From Bacteroidales bacterium (GTDB lineage Bacteria; Bacteroidota; Bacteroidia; Bacteroidales; UBA932), in assembly GCA_017627955.1 (NCBI GenBank), contig JAGAFU010000044.1, positions 1 through 49,749 of the forward strand: a stretch of DNA of 49,749 bases. Reading direction: 5' to 3'. Shown one piece after another: positions 1-7,968 of the stretch. Under the pieces are notes generated by a model that did no database searches, was not told the DNA's origin, and saw nothing but the letters and a program-made list of their open reading frames with translations. Each line of letters begins with the position of its first letter. Position 1 is the stretch's first letter. Made by a program: the position numbers and the translations under genes.

Positions 1-2
1 GA

Positions 3-89
3 GCAAGCTATCGAATGGAAAACAGACAAACAATACTGAAAAAAGAAGTTAAACGAGGACGACCGAGGAAAAATCCTGCAACCGTATGA
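3..89 (+). CDS. possible C-terminal end of a gene entering from the left edge, basic AT-hook-like tail
   Basis: One forward frame is open from the window edge and stops at 87-89. Its 28 codons end in a strongly basic stretch, KRGRPRKN, which resembles an AT-hook. Such tails occur at the ends of DNA-binding proteins, including some recombinases and transposases. Nothing upstream is visible, so the identity is unknown. It faces the truncated minus-strand reading frame that ends at 122, with only 32 bases between the two stops. It could be noncoding by chance; the length alone is not convincing. Confidence 0.25.
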   Translation, partial: ASYRMENRQTILKKEVKRGRPRKNPATV

Positions 90-121
90 AACAGGGAAAT
101 AACTTTGCGAAAAAACTGCCA

Positions 122-262
122 TCAGCATGTTGCAAATAACACAAACGAGGAGTAACGTTTTTTAGCCTTCATATTAGCCTCAAACATCTCCCAATCATCA
201 ACAGGCAACGGCACCTGGGCTTCCCGTAACCGCTCTCCTATTATCTCCAGCCATTCGTCCAT
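122..262 (-). pseudogene. truncated partner gene of the ECF sigma factor (anti-sigma/outer-membrane-barrel type N-terminus)
   Basis: This 46-codon frame starts with ATG at 262, five bases after the sigma factor stop, so the two look co-transcribed. The product begins MDEWLEIIGERLREAQ and continues with a PVDDWEMFEAN segment and a basic KAKKR before a hydrophobic start. In Bacteroidetes the gene after an ECF sigma factor often encodes a protein with this kind of Trp-rich amphipathic N-terminus, followed by a membrane segment and a large periplasmic or beta-barrel part. Here the frame stops just where the hydrophobic segment should begin. I infer that the gene was cut, perhaps by whatever lies to the left (3-89). 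It could instead be a genuinely short regulator. Confidence 0.5.
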
Positions 263-267
263 TAGTT

Positions 268-831
268 CTACCTATGTTTTTCGTTATATTCCTTTATCAT
301 CCAGGCCAATGTCTTCTTTGCCTTGGCCAAAGTAGAAGATGAGGTCTTTTCTGTTATTCCAAGCTTTTCGCCTATCTCCTTATGGGAGAATCCGTCAATG
401 CAGAACATATTAAAAACCAATCTCTTTGAACCAGGCAAGCTGGAAACCATTCTCTGCAAAACATCAAGAGGTACTCCTCGTGTCTCTTCCTGTGACGGTG
501 CTGTTTGGTCAGGTATCTCAAAAGTCGTGTCGCTAGTTTCTAACCTACGCTCCCGCTTGAACTTGTCAACGGACATATTAATAGCCAACCTGCACAACCA
601 CTTGAAAAGTGAACCTTCGCCCATGTAATGGTAGCGTCCGATCTGATGCAAAGCCTTTATCATCGCGTCATGCATCAGGTCCATACCCTCTGATGGTCCG
701 GCCGAGTATCTGGAACAGAGCGCAGTCAATCTGGTCGCATATCTTCTATACAACTCCCTTTGAGCTTCCCTGTCTCCTTCCGCACACAAAAGAGCCAGCC
801 TTTGCTCATTTATTTCAGACACATGCTCCAA
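268..831 (-). CDS. ECF-type RNA polymerase sigma-70 factor
   Basis: A 187-residue protein of normal ECF sigma factor length. Region 2 is visible around residues 20-95 (DLMHDAMIKALHQIGRYH, then KWLCRLAINMSVDKFKRE). Region 4 lies around residues 125-180 (LPGSKRLVFNMFCIDGFSHK and the helix-turn-helix IGEKLGITEKTSSSTLAKAK). It would direct RNA polymerase to a small regulon, usually under control of a co-encoded membrane protein. That partner appears to be the truncated frame just downstream. No ATG is available near the start: the frame is closed by a stop nine bases upstream of a TTG at 831, and a GTG lies at 822, so the start is TTG or GTG. The region is AT-richer than the genes that follow. 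Confidence 0.88.
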   Translation of the reverse strand: MEHVSEINEQRLALLCAEGDREAQRELYRRYATRLTALCSRYSAGPSEGMDLMHDAMIKALHQIGRYHYMGEGSLFKWLCRLAINMSVDKFKRERRLETSDTTFEIPDQTAPSQEETRGVPLDVLQRMVSSLPGSKRLVFNMFCIDGFSHKEIGEKLGITEKTSSSTLAKAKKTLAWMIKEYNEKHR

Positions 832-883
832 AACTTTCTACATTAATATTAACGCAGAAGTTTCGAGAATACGGCCCAAAAAA

Positions 884-2794
884 TCATTTTTCCATCAGAT
901 TGATGTACCCCAGAAGGGATCCCCAGTGATAGAAACGGTCACTGTTGTTGACGTCGTCGCCCTGGCCGGTGACAGCGTTCCAATTCTCATAGATGTAGCC
1001 TCTGGCAAGCCAGTCTTTCATCAGGAGCTTGTTGGACTTTTGGGCGAACTCCTTCCTGACATCTTCGAACCCATATTCCCGTAACCCAAGATAGACCAAG
1101 AAGTTGGTAGGGCCCCAGATGCGGCCGCGCCAATAATTGTTGTCCTTCAACGCGGGCGAGTTTCTCGGTGTGACCGGGACGATCCACTCGCCCCAGAACT
1201 CATTGTCATTGGTCAGATGCTCCTTAACCATGCGCCAGGCCTGCTCGGGCGAGGCCGCTCCGCAAAGCATCGGATAAAAGTTCGTCGCGTCCATCTTCTT
1301 GACCAGCTGGCCATCCCTTAAATCCTTGCAGAAGAACATTCCGTCCTCATCGCTCCAAAGCGACTGGAGGTTCTTTTTGTAATATTCCCCCCTTTGACGG
1401 ATCTCCCTGGCGTCCTTACGGCACCCCAGCTCATCTGCGATTTTCGCAAGGAACTCGCAGTCCATCACGTACATAGCGCTCAATCCGACATCATTGTAGC
1501 AAACGACATTCTTGTCGAGAAGGAACCTGGAGTCGTCATATACCCAGGTGTTGTCCAGTCCGCTCTCATAGATCGCCTGCTGACGTGCGGTAGGCTCATC
1601 AGTGTGGAAAGCTCCTCCCGCCGGTGTTGATCCCCAGCAAAGAAGACCCTCTTGGTCACGGTTGGCCGGCCACCACAGATTCCACCTCAAGAGTCTCGGA
1701 TAGAGTAGTTCAAGGAACCAACGGTCGTGGTAACGCTCGTATATTGTCCAAACGGCACGGGACCCAACAGGAGGTTGCGAGCGGTCCACCGAACAACTGT
1801 TGGATGTCGTGAAATTAGGGACAAACCCGCATTTATCGGCTGCCATCGTGATCTCAATAGCGTTACAGTAAGCAAGTTCCCGATTGTCCACCGAAAACAT
1901 CTCGCTGGCGAAATATGTGTCCCAATCGAAAAGCACGTATGCTCCCATTATGTCGCTGACCGTGGAATTGCTCATGTTCCAGTTCCGGCTCACCGGAGTC
2001 ACCACAATCCCGTCCATCGGGTCATAGACCGTGTCCCATGCGAGTATGCTCTGCATGGCGTGGTAGCTCTCGTATTTGTCACCCCACTTTGCCTTGCCTT
2101 CATTCACGAACTCTTCTTTGCGAGCCTTCATTAGAGCCTCGGCTTCCTCCAAAGAGATGTCGTCTCCGGTGTAAACCAAGACCGGGGCGTCGGAATCGCA
2201 CAGGTAATAACCATCGTTCTGGCCAGTCTGGACAAACCTCTTGCCCTTACCGACGACCTTGCCGCTCATCACGTTGGACCGGAATTGGGAAAAGAGGTCA
2301 AAACCCTCCTCTGAGACTTTCCAGCCGCCATAATAAGTCGGCATTCCTTCCCAGTTCTGCCCGGCGCGGATTTTAATCTGGCCACGGCTTCCTTCTTCCT
2401 TCGGAGTCAGCAACATGACCAGCCGGCGCCCTTCGGCGGAACAGCGGAGCTTGACGGAAATCCCATGCCAGGTGGCGTCCACCTCGCTGTAACGCCCGTC
2501 GTAGGTGTGGTCGTATGGGTGCACAACCGCGGCGTCATCGTTCATGTTTCCGATCCTTATCTGGTCGAATTCCTTGCCTGACTCATCGACAAAAGACATT
2601 CTGATTCCAAGTTTGTCGGCGCTCCAGACTTGGGTGAACACACTTCGGGTGTCCCATGTGTTCCACCCCTGGGTAAGCTCCTTCTTGATCTTGGAATACT
2701 CCCACTCAGGGTAGGCGGAAGAATCTTTCCTCGGCTCAACAGAACAAGATGCCAGCGTTATCAAAAAGACCGGCAACAATTCAGATAATCTCAT
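884..2794 (-). CDS. MGH1-like (GH63/GH37-related) glycoside hydrolase lipoprotein
   Basis: A 636-residue secreted protein with a lipoprotein signal (MRLSELLPVFLITLASCS, lipobox Cys 17). The N-terminal ~220 residues look like a beta-sandwich. From about residue 245 an (alpha/alpha)6-barrel-type catalytic domain follows, with motifs FDWDTYFASEM, GSRAVWTIYERYHD, ESGLDNTWVYDD, YWRGRIWGPTNFLVY and the C-terminal FYHWGSLLGYINLMEK. These are typical of the mannosylglycerate-hydrolase-like/GH63 group, which includes trehalase-, glucosidase- and glucosylglycerate-type enzymes. The exact substrate cannot be read from the sequence. It is the last gene of the minus operon that starts at ytxH, 15 bases after the aminopeptidase stop. 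The pairing with a peptidase gives no clear pathway. Confidence 0.8.
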   Translation of the reverse strand: MRLSELLPVFLITLASCSVEPRKDSSAYPEWEYSKIKKELTQGWNTWDTRSVFTQVWSADKLGIRMSFVDESGKEFDQIRIGNMNDDAAVVHPYDHTYDGRYSEVDATWHGISVKLRCSAEGRRLVMLLTPKEEGSRGQIKIRAGQNWEGMPTYYGGWKVSEEGFDLFSQFRSNVMSGKVVGKGKRFVQTGQNDGYYLCDSDAPVLVYTGDDISLEEAEALMKARKEEFVNEGKAKWGDKYESYHAMQSILAWDTVYDPMDGIVVTPVSRNWNMSNSTVSDIMGAYVLFDWDTYFASEMFSVDNRELAYCNAIEITMAADKCGFVPNFTTSNSCSVDRSQPPVGSRAVWTIYERYHDRWFLELLYPRLLRWNLWWPANRDQEGLLCWGSTPAGGAFHTDEPTARQQAIYESGLDNTWVYDDSRFLLDKNVVCYNDVGLSAMYVMDCEFLAKIADELGCRKDAREIRQRGEYYKKNLQSLWSDEDGMFFCKDLRDGQLVKKMDATNFYPMLCGAASPEQAWRMVKEHLTNDNEFWGEWIVPVTPRNSPALKDNNYWRGRIWGPTNFLVYLGLREYGFEDVRKEFAQKSNKLLMKDWLARGYIYENWNAVTGQGDDVNNSDRFYHWGSLLGYINLMEK

Positions 2795-2809
2795 ATTATT
2801 GAATATTAA

Positions 2810-4630
2810 TTACTTGGTTATTGGTAATGTTTTTTCTCGAAGCCACTGGGAGACCTCCGGTGAAAGACGTGGCGAGAGGGTCCGGAAGACCCGCTCATTG
2901 TAGTCGTTGAGCCACCTGATCTCGGACTCGTCAAGTAGTTCCGTCAACAGGACTGAAGTGTCAAAATGGCACAAGGTCAACGGCTCGAACCGGAGCCAGC
3001 GTCCGAAATCGTTCTCGCCGGCATCAACGCAAAGCAACACGTTCTCATGACGTACCCCATGTCGTTCCTCCCTGTATATTCCCGGCTCATCGGTGGTGAC
3101 CATCCCTGGAAGGAAGGCTTGCTTGTTGAAATTCTGCCTGATGTCCTGGGGCCCCTCGTGGACATTGAGATAAAAGCCTACGCCGTGGCCAGTCCCGTGG
3201 CCGAAATTCCTCTTCGAGTTCCAGAGCGGGGCCCTTGCCAGAACATCCAGCTGGCACCCGGCCGTACCTTTCGGGAACACTATCCTGGACAAAGCTATAT
3301 GCCCCTTGAGCACAAGGGTATAGTCCTCTTTCTCAAGCTGGGAGCAAGGTCCGAGAGGAACTGTGCGGGTTATGTCGGTGGTGCCGAAAAGATACTGCCC
3401 GCCGGAATCGCACAGGTACAGTCCGTTGGCATACAACTCCGCGGATCCGCTCTCCGGGGTCACATAATGGGGAAGGGCCGCGGAAGGGCCATAGGCGGAA
3501 ATGGTCTCAAAACTCTCGCCTCGGAAACCTTCTATCTCTGAACGGAACTCATGGAGTTTCAGTGAGCATTCATATTCATTGACCGGCTCCCCTCCCTTGA
3601 TCATGGTCTCAAGCCAGAAAAGGAAACGTTCCATGGCAAGGCCGTCCTCAAGATGGGCCTCCTTGAGCCCGGCGATCTCAACCTCATTCTTGACCGCTTT
3701 CCGAAGGGCGACAGGAGACTTTCCGGCGACCACACTGTCCTGCAGGGTGTTTTCCTTGAGAATTCCGTACAGATTGTAGTTGAGGGTGGATGAATCCACG
3801 AACAAGCGTTTGATGTAGTCGTCATCCACCATTCCGGCGAGAGCCATGGCTATGTCGGAATAGTCCTGGATATTGACTCCGTCGGCGGTAAGCTCATAGA
3901 AACTGTCGGAGGTCTCGCTGTCTTCCGAATCGGCAGGGCCCTTCCTTACGAACCACTGGGTCGTGTCCGAGGTGATAAGGAGATAAGATATGACCACCGG
4001 ATTGTAGGCCACGTCACTCCCTCGGACATTGAGCATCCATGCGATCTCGTCGAGAGCGGAGATCAAGATGGCATCGAACCCCTTGTCCGCCAACCATTTC
4101 CGAATCCAAACTATCTTTTGTTTCCGGGACCAGCCCACCGTTTCCGCCCCCAGGGTGATAACCGGCGTCCGGGGGATTTCGGGACGGTCAGTCCACAGCG
4201 GGGAGAGAAGGTCGGGGACATCGGCGACAGCGGTCCTGTCAACTCCGACAGCCTCCCTTATCTCATTCACCGAAGAAGCGCTCATCCCAAGTCCATCCAC
4301 GGCCACGACCACCTCGCCATAGCCTGCGAACTGGGCCGCAAGCCATTCCGGAATAAGCACCTGGTCCTGGACCCTTGTCTTGTGGAGTTCGATCCCGGTT
4401 CCTCTCAACTGCCTTTCAGCCTGGATGAAATAGCGGGTGTCGGTCCAAAGTCCGGCATGATCCTCCGTTATGACGAGATCCCCCTCCCCGGTGTAACCGG
4501 AGACCCAGGCGACCTGATGCCACCTCGGAGCGGAATATTCACTGGCATGGGGGTCATTCCCGGTCAGGACGACAGCGTCCCATCCCCGGGAGCGCATCAT
4601 GTCCCTGATGGCCTCGACTCGGTTTCTCAT
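2810..4630 (-). CDS. pepP: Xaa-Pro aminopeptidase, M24B family, three-domain type
   Basis: A 606-residue cytosolic metallopeptidase that removes N-terminal residues preceding proline. Two creatinase-like N-terminal domains (about residues 1-300, including GLWTDTRYFIQAERQL) precede the pita-bread catalytic domain. Metal ligands of the M24 fold are visible: Asp in YLCDSGGQYLFGTTDITRT (both Asp), His in GHGTGHGVGFYLNVHEGP, Glu in TDEPGIY and Glu in GVRHENVLLC. The length matches the long eukaryote-like form common in Bacteroidetes. Its ATG overlaps the stop of the upstream 81-residue gene (ATGA), so translation is probably coupled. The start is supported by that overlap and by the match to family N-termini (RVEAIRDMMRSRGWDAVVLT). 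Confidence 0.93.
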   Translation of the reverse strand: MRNRVEAIRDMMRSRGWDAVVLTGNDPHASEYSAPRWHQVAWVSGYTGEGDLVITEDHAGLWTDTRYFIQAERQLRGTGIELHKTRVQDQVLIPEWLAAQFAGYGEVVVAVDGLGMSASSVNEIREAVGVDRTAVADVPDLLSPLWTDRPEIPRTPVITLGAETVGWSRKQKIVWIRKWLADKGFDAILISALDEIAWMLNVRGSDVAYNPVVISYLLITSDTTQWFVRKGPADSEDSETSDSFYELTADGVNIQDYSDIAMALAGMVDDDYIKRLFVDSSTLNYNLYGILKENTLQDSVVAGKSPVALRKAVKNEVEIAGLKEAHLEDGLAMERFLFWLETMIKGGEPVNEYECSLKLHEFRSEIEGFRGESFETISAYGPSAALPHYVTPESGSAELYANGLYLCDSGGQYLFGTTDITRTVPLGPCSQLEKEDYTLVLKGHIALSRIVFPKGTAGCQLDVLARAPLWNSKRNFGHGTGHGVGFYLNVHEGPQDIRQNFNKQAFLPGMVTTDEPGIYREERHGVRHENVLLCVDAGENDFGRWLRFEPLTLCHFDTSVLLTELLDESEIRWLNDYNERVFRTLSPRLSPEVSQWLREKTLPITK

Positions 4631-4872
4631 TTGAGCAACTTGCGCTTGAAAATTCTAACGGTAGACAGAAGTAATTGATCGATAGGAATATAAGAAGAGA
4701 CGGACTTCAATCCGGACAGCAGCATATTGCCGGGAGAATAAGATTCCTTCACGTCGGCGAACGAATGTCTCACCGCCCCTTCCTGTTCGGAGATGCGTCT
4801 CTTGACCTGCTTTTGGGCTTCCTCAAGCTGGTCCATTGTCTTGATGTCTCTGTACTTCATGGTGCCCGTCAT
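4627..4872 (-). CDS. small conserved hypothetical protein
   Basis: An 81-residue protein with a predicted helical, charged N-terminal half (DQLEEAQKQVKRRISEQE) and a more hydrophobic C-terminal half ending in basic residues (FKRKLLK). I recognise no named family. The position between a holin-superfamily membrane protein and an aminopeptidase, with 4-base overlaps on both sides (ATGA type), shows it is a real translationally coupled gene. The set ytxH-like, holin-like and small hypothetical resembles membrane-stress modules seen in Bacteroidetes. A role as a membrane-associated accessory protein is an inference only. Confidence 0.7.
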   Translation of the reverse strand: MTGTMKYRDIKTMDQLEEAQKQVKRRISEQEGAVRHSFADVKESYSPGNMLLSGLKSVSSYIPIDQLLLSTVRIFKRKLLK

Positions 4873-5219
4873 TTGCCCTCCTCAAAGAAAAGGTCGATGA
4901 ATAATGGAACGAATGTGTTCCGGAACAACTTCTTCCTCAACAAGATAAGGACTCCAAGGACAAGCAGGAAGAACCCTGCCACGATCCCGGCCCCACCGGC
5001 GTAGCTGCCCACCATCTCGCCTATCCACATCACGCCACCGACCGCTATCGAGATCATGATGATGGACACGACGAAAAGGACCAGCAGCATGTATAGCAAC
5101 TTGCTGAGGGTCAAGGACAAGCCCTTGGCCGTCTTCAGCTTGAGCTCATCGATCCGAAGGTCGACGTACTCCGTGGTCTTCTGCCCGAGATCCTCAACCG
5201 GCCTTGTGAAATCGCTCAT
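4869..5219 (-). CDS. phage-holin-superfamily (holin-X-like) inner membrane protein
   Basis: A 116-residue protein starting MSDFTRPVEDLGQKTTEY. An amphipathic N-terminal helix of about 35 residues is followed by two long transmembrane helices: one rich in L/V/I with YMLLVLFVVSIIMISIAV, and one containing GIVAGFFLLVLGVLILL. A basic cap follows (RKKLFR). This is the layout of the PF07332-type 'putative actinobacterial holin-X, holin superfamily III' proteins, which in free-living bacteria are not phage lysis proteins. The frame remains open upstream to 5246, but the ATG at 5219 lies five bases after the ytxH-like stop and gives the family-like N-terminus, so I chose it. It sits second in the operon. 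Confidence 0.75.
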   Translation of the reverse strand: MSDFTRPVEDLGQKTTEYVDLRIDELKLKTAKGLSLTLSKLLYMLLVLFVVSIIMISIAVGGVMWIGEMVGSYAGGAGIVAGFFLLVLGVLILLRKKLFRNTFVPLFIDLFFEEGK

Positions 5220-5224
5220 GACCC

Positions 5225-5632
5225 TCAAGCGTCTTGCTCGTTCCACTCATCCTCCCTCTCATCGGGATCCTTGGACAGGGCTTTCTCAAGCTTGTCCAGC
5301 TGGGCGAGAATCTTCATACGGGCCTCGTCCTTAATTTCGGAAGCCTGATCGGTCAGAGTTTCTTTCAAGTCCTTGAGATCCCTGCGGGCCAGCCTCGCGC
5401 GGGCCTTGAGCCTGCTTGTCGCGCTTTCCGCGCCTTCCTTCACATCCTCATAGGCTTCCTTGGCCTTGTCTATGCCGTCTCCAGCCGCGTCGACGAACTC
5501 GTCCCAGCCTTCAGCCGCAGCCACTTTAACCTTGCGACGTGTCTCTTCTCCTTTCTCCGGAGCGAACAGCAGGCCGAGAGTCAATCCGGCGGCCGCTCCC
5601 GCTATCAAAGCGAATAATGAATCACCTTTCAT
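5225..5632 (-). CDS. YtxH-domain envelope-stress-type protein
   Basis: A 135-residue protein that opens with a glycine/alanine-rich membrane segment, SLFALIAGAAAGLTLGLLFAP, directly followed by EKGEETRRKV. That junction is the hallmark of YtxH (PF12732) proteins. The remainder is a long, highly charged, coiled-coil-like or LEA-like region with many Ala, Lys, Asp and Glu residues and few hydrophobic clusters. YtxH-family proteins are general-stress membrane proteins of uncertain mechanism. It is the first gene of the minus operon running to 884. A perfect -7 element (TATATTTG) lies about 30 bases upstream on the minus strand. Confidence 0.85.
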   Translation of the reverse strand: MKGDSLFALIAGAAAGLTLGLLFAPEKGEETRRKVKVAAAEGWDEFVDAAGDGIDKAKEAYEDVKEGAESATSRLKARARLARRDLKDLKETLTDQASEIKDEARMKILAQLDKLEKALSKDPDEREDEWNEQDA

Positions 5633-5662
5633 AACTTCGAATGTTTAATGTTTTGGTATTTA

Positions 5663-5670
5663 CAAATATA
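5663..5670 (-). promoter_or_regulatory. -7 element of the ytxH operon promoter in a divergent region
   Basis: On the minus strand this reads TATATTTG, a full match to the Bacteroidetes -7 consensus TAnnTTTG. It sits about 30 bases before the ytxH-like ATG. No TTTG at the expected 19-21 base spacing is visible, so the -33 half is weak or absent. The 134-base region 5633-5766 also has to carry the promoter of the divergent GH27-dnaE operon. The best plus-strand candidate there is the poor TAACTTGC at 5728-5735. Confidence 0.45.
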
Positions 5671-5766
5671 GCAAAATAGAGAGAAAACTACCACTTTCCA
5701 GCTCTTGCTTGGAATCCTTTTTTTCGATAACTTGCAAGACATTTCACTAGAAAAATACCAGTTATC

Positions 5767-7968
5767 ATGAGGAGATTCGTATTGTGCTTTGTTTCATTGG
5801 TTTTGCTGAGCATTTCAGCCAGCGCCCAGAGTGTGGAGGTAAAGAACGCCAAGTTCAGCGTCGGGGACTCTCCAGAGTGGAAAGCGCCGGGGTTTGACGA
5901 CAGCGCCTGGAAAATTCTTTCGTTGGATAAGACTTGGGACGATCAAGGGATCTCAAATGACGATTCTTACGCATGGTACAGGATCCATGTGACAATCCCA
6001 TCTTCGATAAAGAACGGCGCCGCATTTCCCGAGAAGGTCCTGCTGAATCTCGGCTCGATCGACGACTGTGACGAGACTTATCTCAACGGGAAGCTGGTCG
6101 GGAAGACCGGAAGGGCACCTGAAGAAGAAGGTGGTTATGAGGGTAAATGGGACACCCCCAGAAAGTACCTTGTGGATCCTAAGGATGTCCTTTGGGACAA
6201 GGAGAATGTGATCGCCGTCAGAGTCTATAACGGTGGCAATCCGGGAGGCTTTTTCGAGGGACCTGCCCGCATCGGTCAAGTAACTCTCGACGCTATCGCC
6301 GCCATGACCGTCACAAAGGGCGATAACGGCTGCGAGGTCAGCTTGAGCACGACAACCAAGCTGGATGGCAAACTTGAGGTGGACGCGACTGACCCGATGA
6401 CCGGCGAGAGATCCACCATCAGTTCCAAGGCCGTGAAGCTCAATCCCAAGAAAGGCCACACCGCCTTTGTGCCGGCCGTGGGGGAGAATACCCTCACCAT
6501 CACTTACCGGGACAATCGCTCCGGTGAGACCTTGAGCGGCACATTCTGCCCGGCTTATATCCTGACTCCGAAGGCTCCGGCCACTCCCCGTTACAACGGG
6601 CCGAAGGTGTTCGGAGTAAGGCCCGGATCTCCCGTTATCTTCCGTCTGGCATTCTCCGGAGAAAAACCCATGAAATATTCAGTTGAAGGCCTCCCTGAAG
6701 GTGTGAGCCTCGATCCAGAGAAGGGAGTCCTCAGCGGCAAGGTCCTTAAGGAAGGAGACTACAAACTCACCTTGAAAGCCATCAACTCGAAAGGTGCCGC
6801 CGAGGCGGATTTCACCCTCAAGGTGGGATCCAAGATCGCCTTGACGCCTCCCATGGGATGGAACTCCTGGAACTGCTGGGGCGTTAGCGTCTCGCAGGAA
6901 AAGGTCATGTCTTCGGCAACCGCGTTGATAAACAGCGGATTGGCCGATTATGGATATTCCTACATCAACATCGATGACGCCTGGGAAGCCGAAGAGCGCG
7001 ACTCCGAGGGCCGGATCCAGACCAACGACAAGTTTCCTGACATGAAGTGTCTGGGAGAGTGGCTCCACTCCAACGGCCTCAAGATGGGAATATATTCCAG
7101 CCCCGGCGACCGCACTTGCGGAGGCTACCTCGGCACCCTCGACCATGAGCGGCAGGACGCCGAGACCTGGAACGAATGGGGCGTGGACTACCTCAAATAC
7201 GACTGGTGCGGCTACAGTAAAGTCTTCGAGCCGAATCCCGACAAGTCCGTCGCCGCCTACGTGCGCCCTTACCTCAAAATGCAGCAGTTCCTCAGGGAAC
7301 AACCCCGCGACATATTCTATTCGCTCTGCCAGTACGGCATGGCGGATGTGTGGACTTGGGGACACGCTGTGGACGCTAACTCCTGGAGGACCACCGGAGA
7401 CATCACCGACACCTGGGAGTCTCTCTACGACATCGGATTCAAACGGCAGACAGATCTCTACCCCTATGCCGGGCCAGGCCACTGGAACGACCCCGACATG
7501 CTTGTGGTCGGAAAAGTCGGCTGGAGCGACAACCTCAGGGACAGCCGCCTGACTCCCGACGAGCAATATACCCACATCACACTATGGTCGCTCCTGGCCG
7601 CCAACATGCTGATAGGTTGTGACTTGGCCCAAATAGACGACTTCACCTTCAATCTTCTCTGTAACAACGAAGTGAACGCCGTCAATCAGGACATCCTCGG
7701 AGAACAGGCCCACAGGGACATCGACGAGGACAATGTGCAGATGTGGAGCCGCCGCCTGTCTGACGGCACAATCGCTATCGGAATATTCAATCTCAACGAC
7801 GCTCCCATGCCGACGTTCCTGAAAGGAGCTCTCGGGAAAATAGGTCTCGAGGATGTCACGACCGTCCGTGATCTCTGGCGCCAGAAAGACATCCCCACAG
7901 ACGCCACCTACATCATCCCCTCCCATGGAGTAAGATTCATCAAAGTCAAAGTCGAGGAGGAACTCTAA
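5767..7968 (+). CDS. secreted alpha-galactosidase, GH27, with N-terminal beta-sandwich and putative Ig-like domain
   Basis: A 733-residue exported enzyme with a signal peptide (MRRFVLCFVSLVLLSISASA, then Q). Residues about 25-180 form a jelly-roll galactose-binding-like domain of the kind seen in sialate O-acetylesterases (CDETYLNGKLVGKTG, FEGPARIGQV). Residues about 275-355 look like a putative Ig (He_PIG) domain (FRLAFSGEKPMKYSVEGLPE, TLKAINSKGAAEADFTL). The GH27 barrel starts at about 360 with TPPMGWNSWNCWGV, continues YINIDDAWE, the nucleophile motif LKYDWCGY (Asp 479) and the acid/base region GHWNDPDMLVVG. A small beta domain ends the protein. It hydrolyses alpha-galactosyl (possibly beta-arabinopyranosyl) ends. 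Its stop overlaps the dnaE start by one base (TAATG). Confidence 0.93.
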   Translation: MRRFVLCFVSLVLLSISASAQSVEVKNAKFSVGDSPEWKAPGFDDSAWKILSLDKTWDDQGISNDDSYAWYRIHVTIPSSIKNGAAFPEKVLLNLGSIDDCDETYLNGKLVGKTGRAPEEEGGYEGKWDTPRKYLVDPKDVLWDKENVIAVRVYNGGNPGGFFEGPARIGQVTLDAIAAMTVTKGDNGCEVSLSTTTKLDGKLEVDATDPMTGERSTISSKAVKLNPKKGHTAFVPAVGENTLTITYRDNRSGETLSGTFCPAYILTPKAPATPRYNGPKVFGVRPGSPVIFRLAFSGEKPMKYSVEGLPEGVSLDPEKGVLSGKVLKEGDYKLTLKAINSKGAAEADFTLKVGSKIALTPPMGWNSWNCWGVSVSQEKVMSSATALINSGLADYGYSYINIDDAWEAEERDSEGRIQTNDKFPDMKCLGEWLHSNGLKMGIYSSPGDRTCGGYLGTLDHERQDAETWNEWGVDYLKYDWCGYSKVFEPNPDKSVAAYVRPYLKMQQFLREQPRDIFYSLCQYGMADVWTWGHAVDANSWRTTGDITDTWESLYDIGFKRQTDLYPYAGPGHWNDPDMLVVGKVGWSDNLRDSRLTPDEQYTHITLWSLLAANMLIGCDLAQIDDFTFNLLCNNEVNAVNQDILGEQAHRDIDEDNVQMWSRRLSDGTIAIGIFNLNDAPMPTFLKGALGKIGLEDVTTVRDLWRQKDIPTDATYIIPSHGVRFIKVKVEEEL

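Noticed and set aside
4869-5246. Holin-like protein as evidence of a prophage
   Set aside because: No other phage genes; this superfamily is common in bacterial chromosomes next to YtxH-type proteins.
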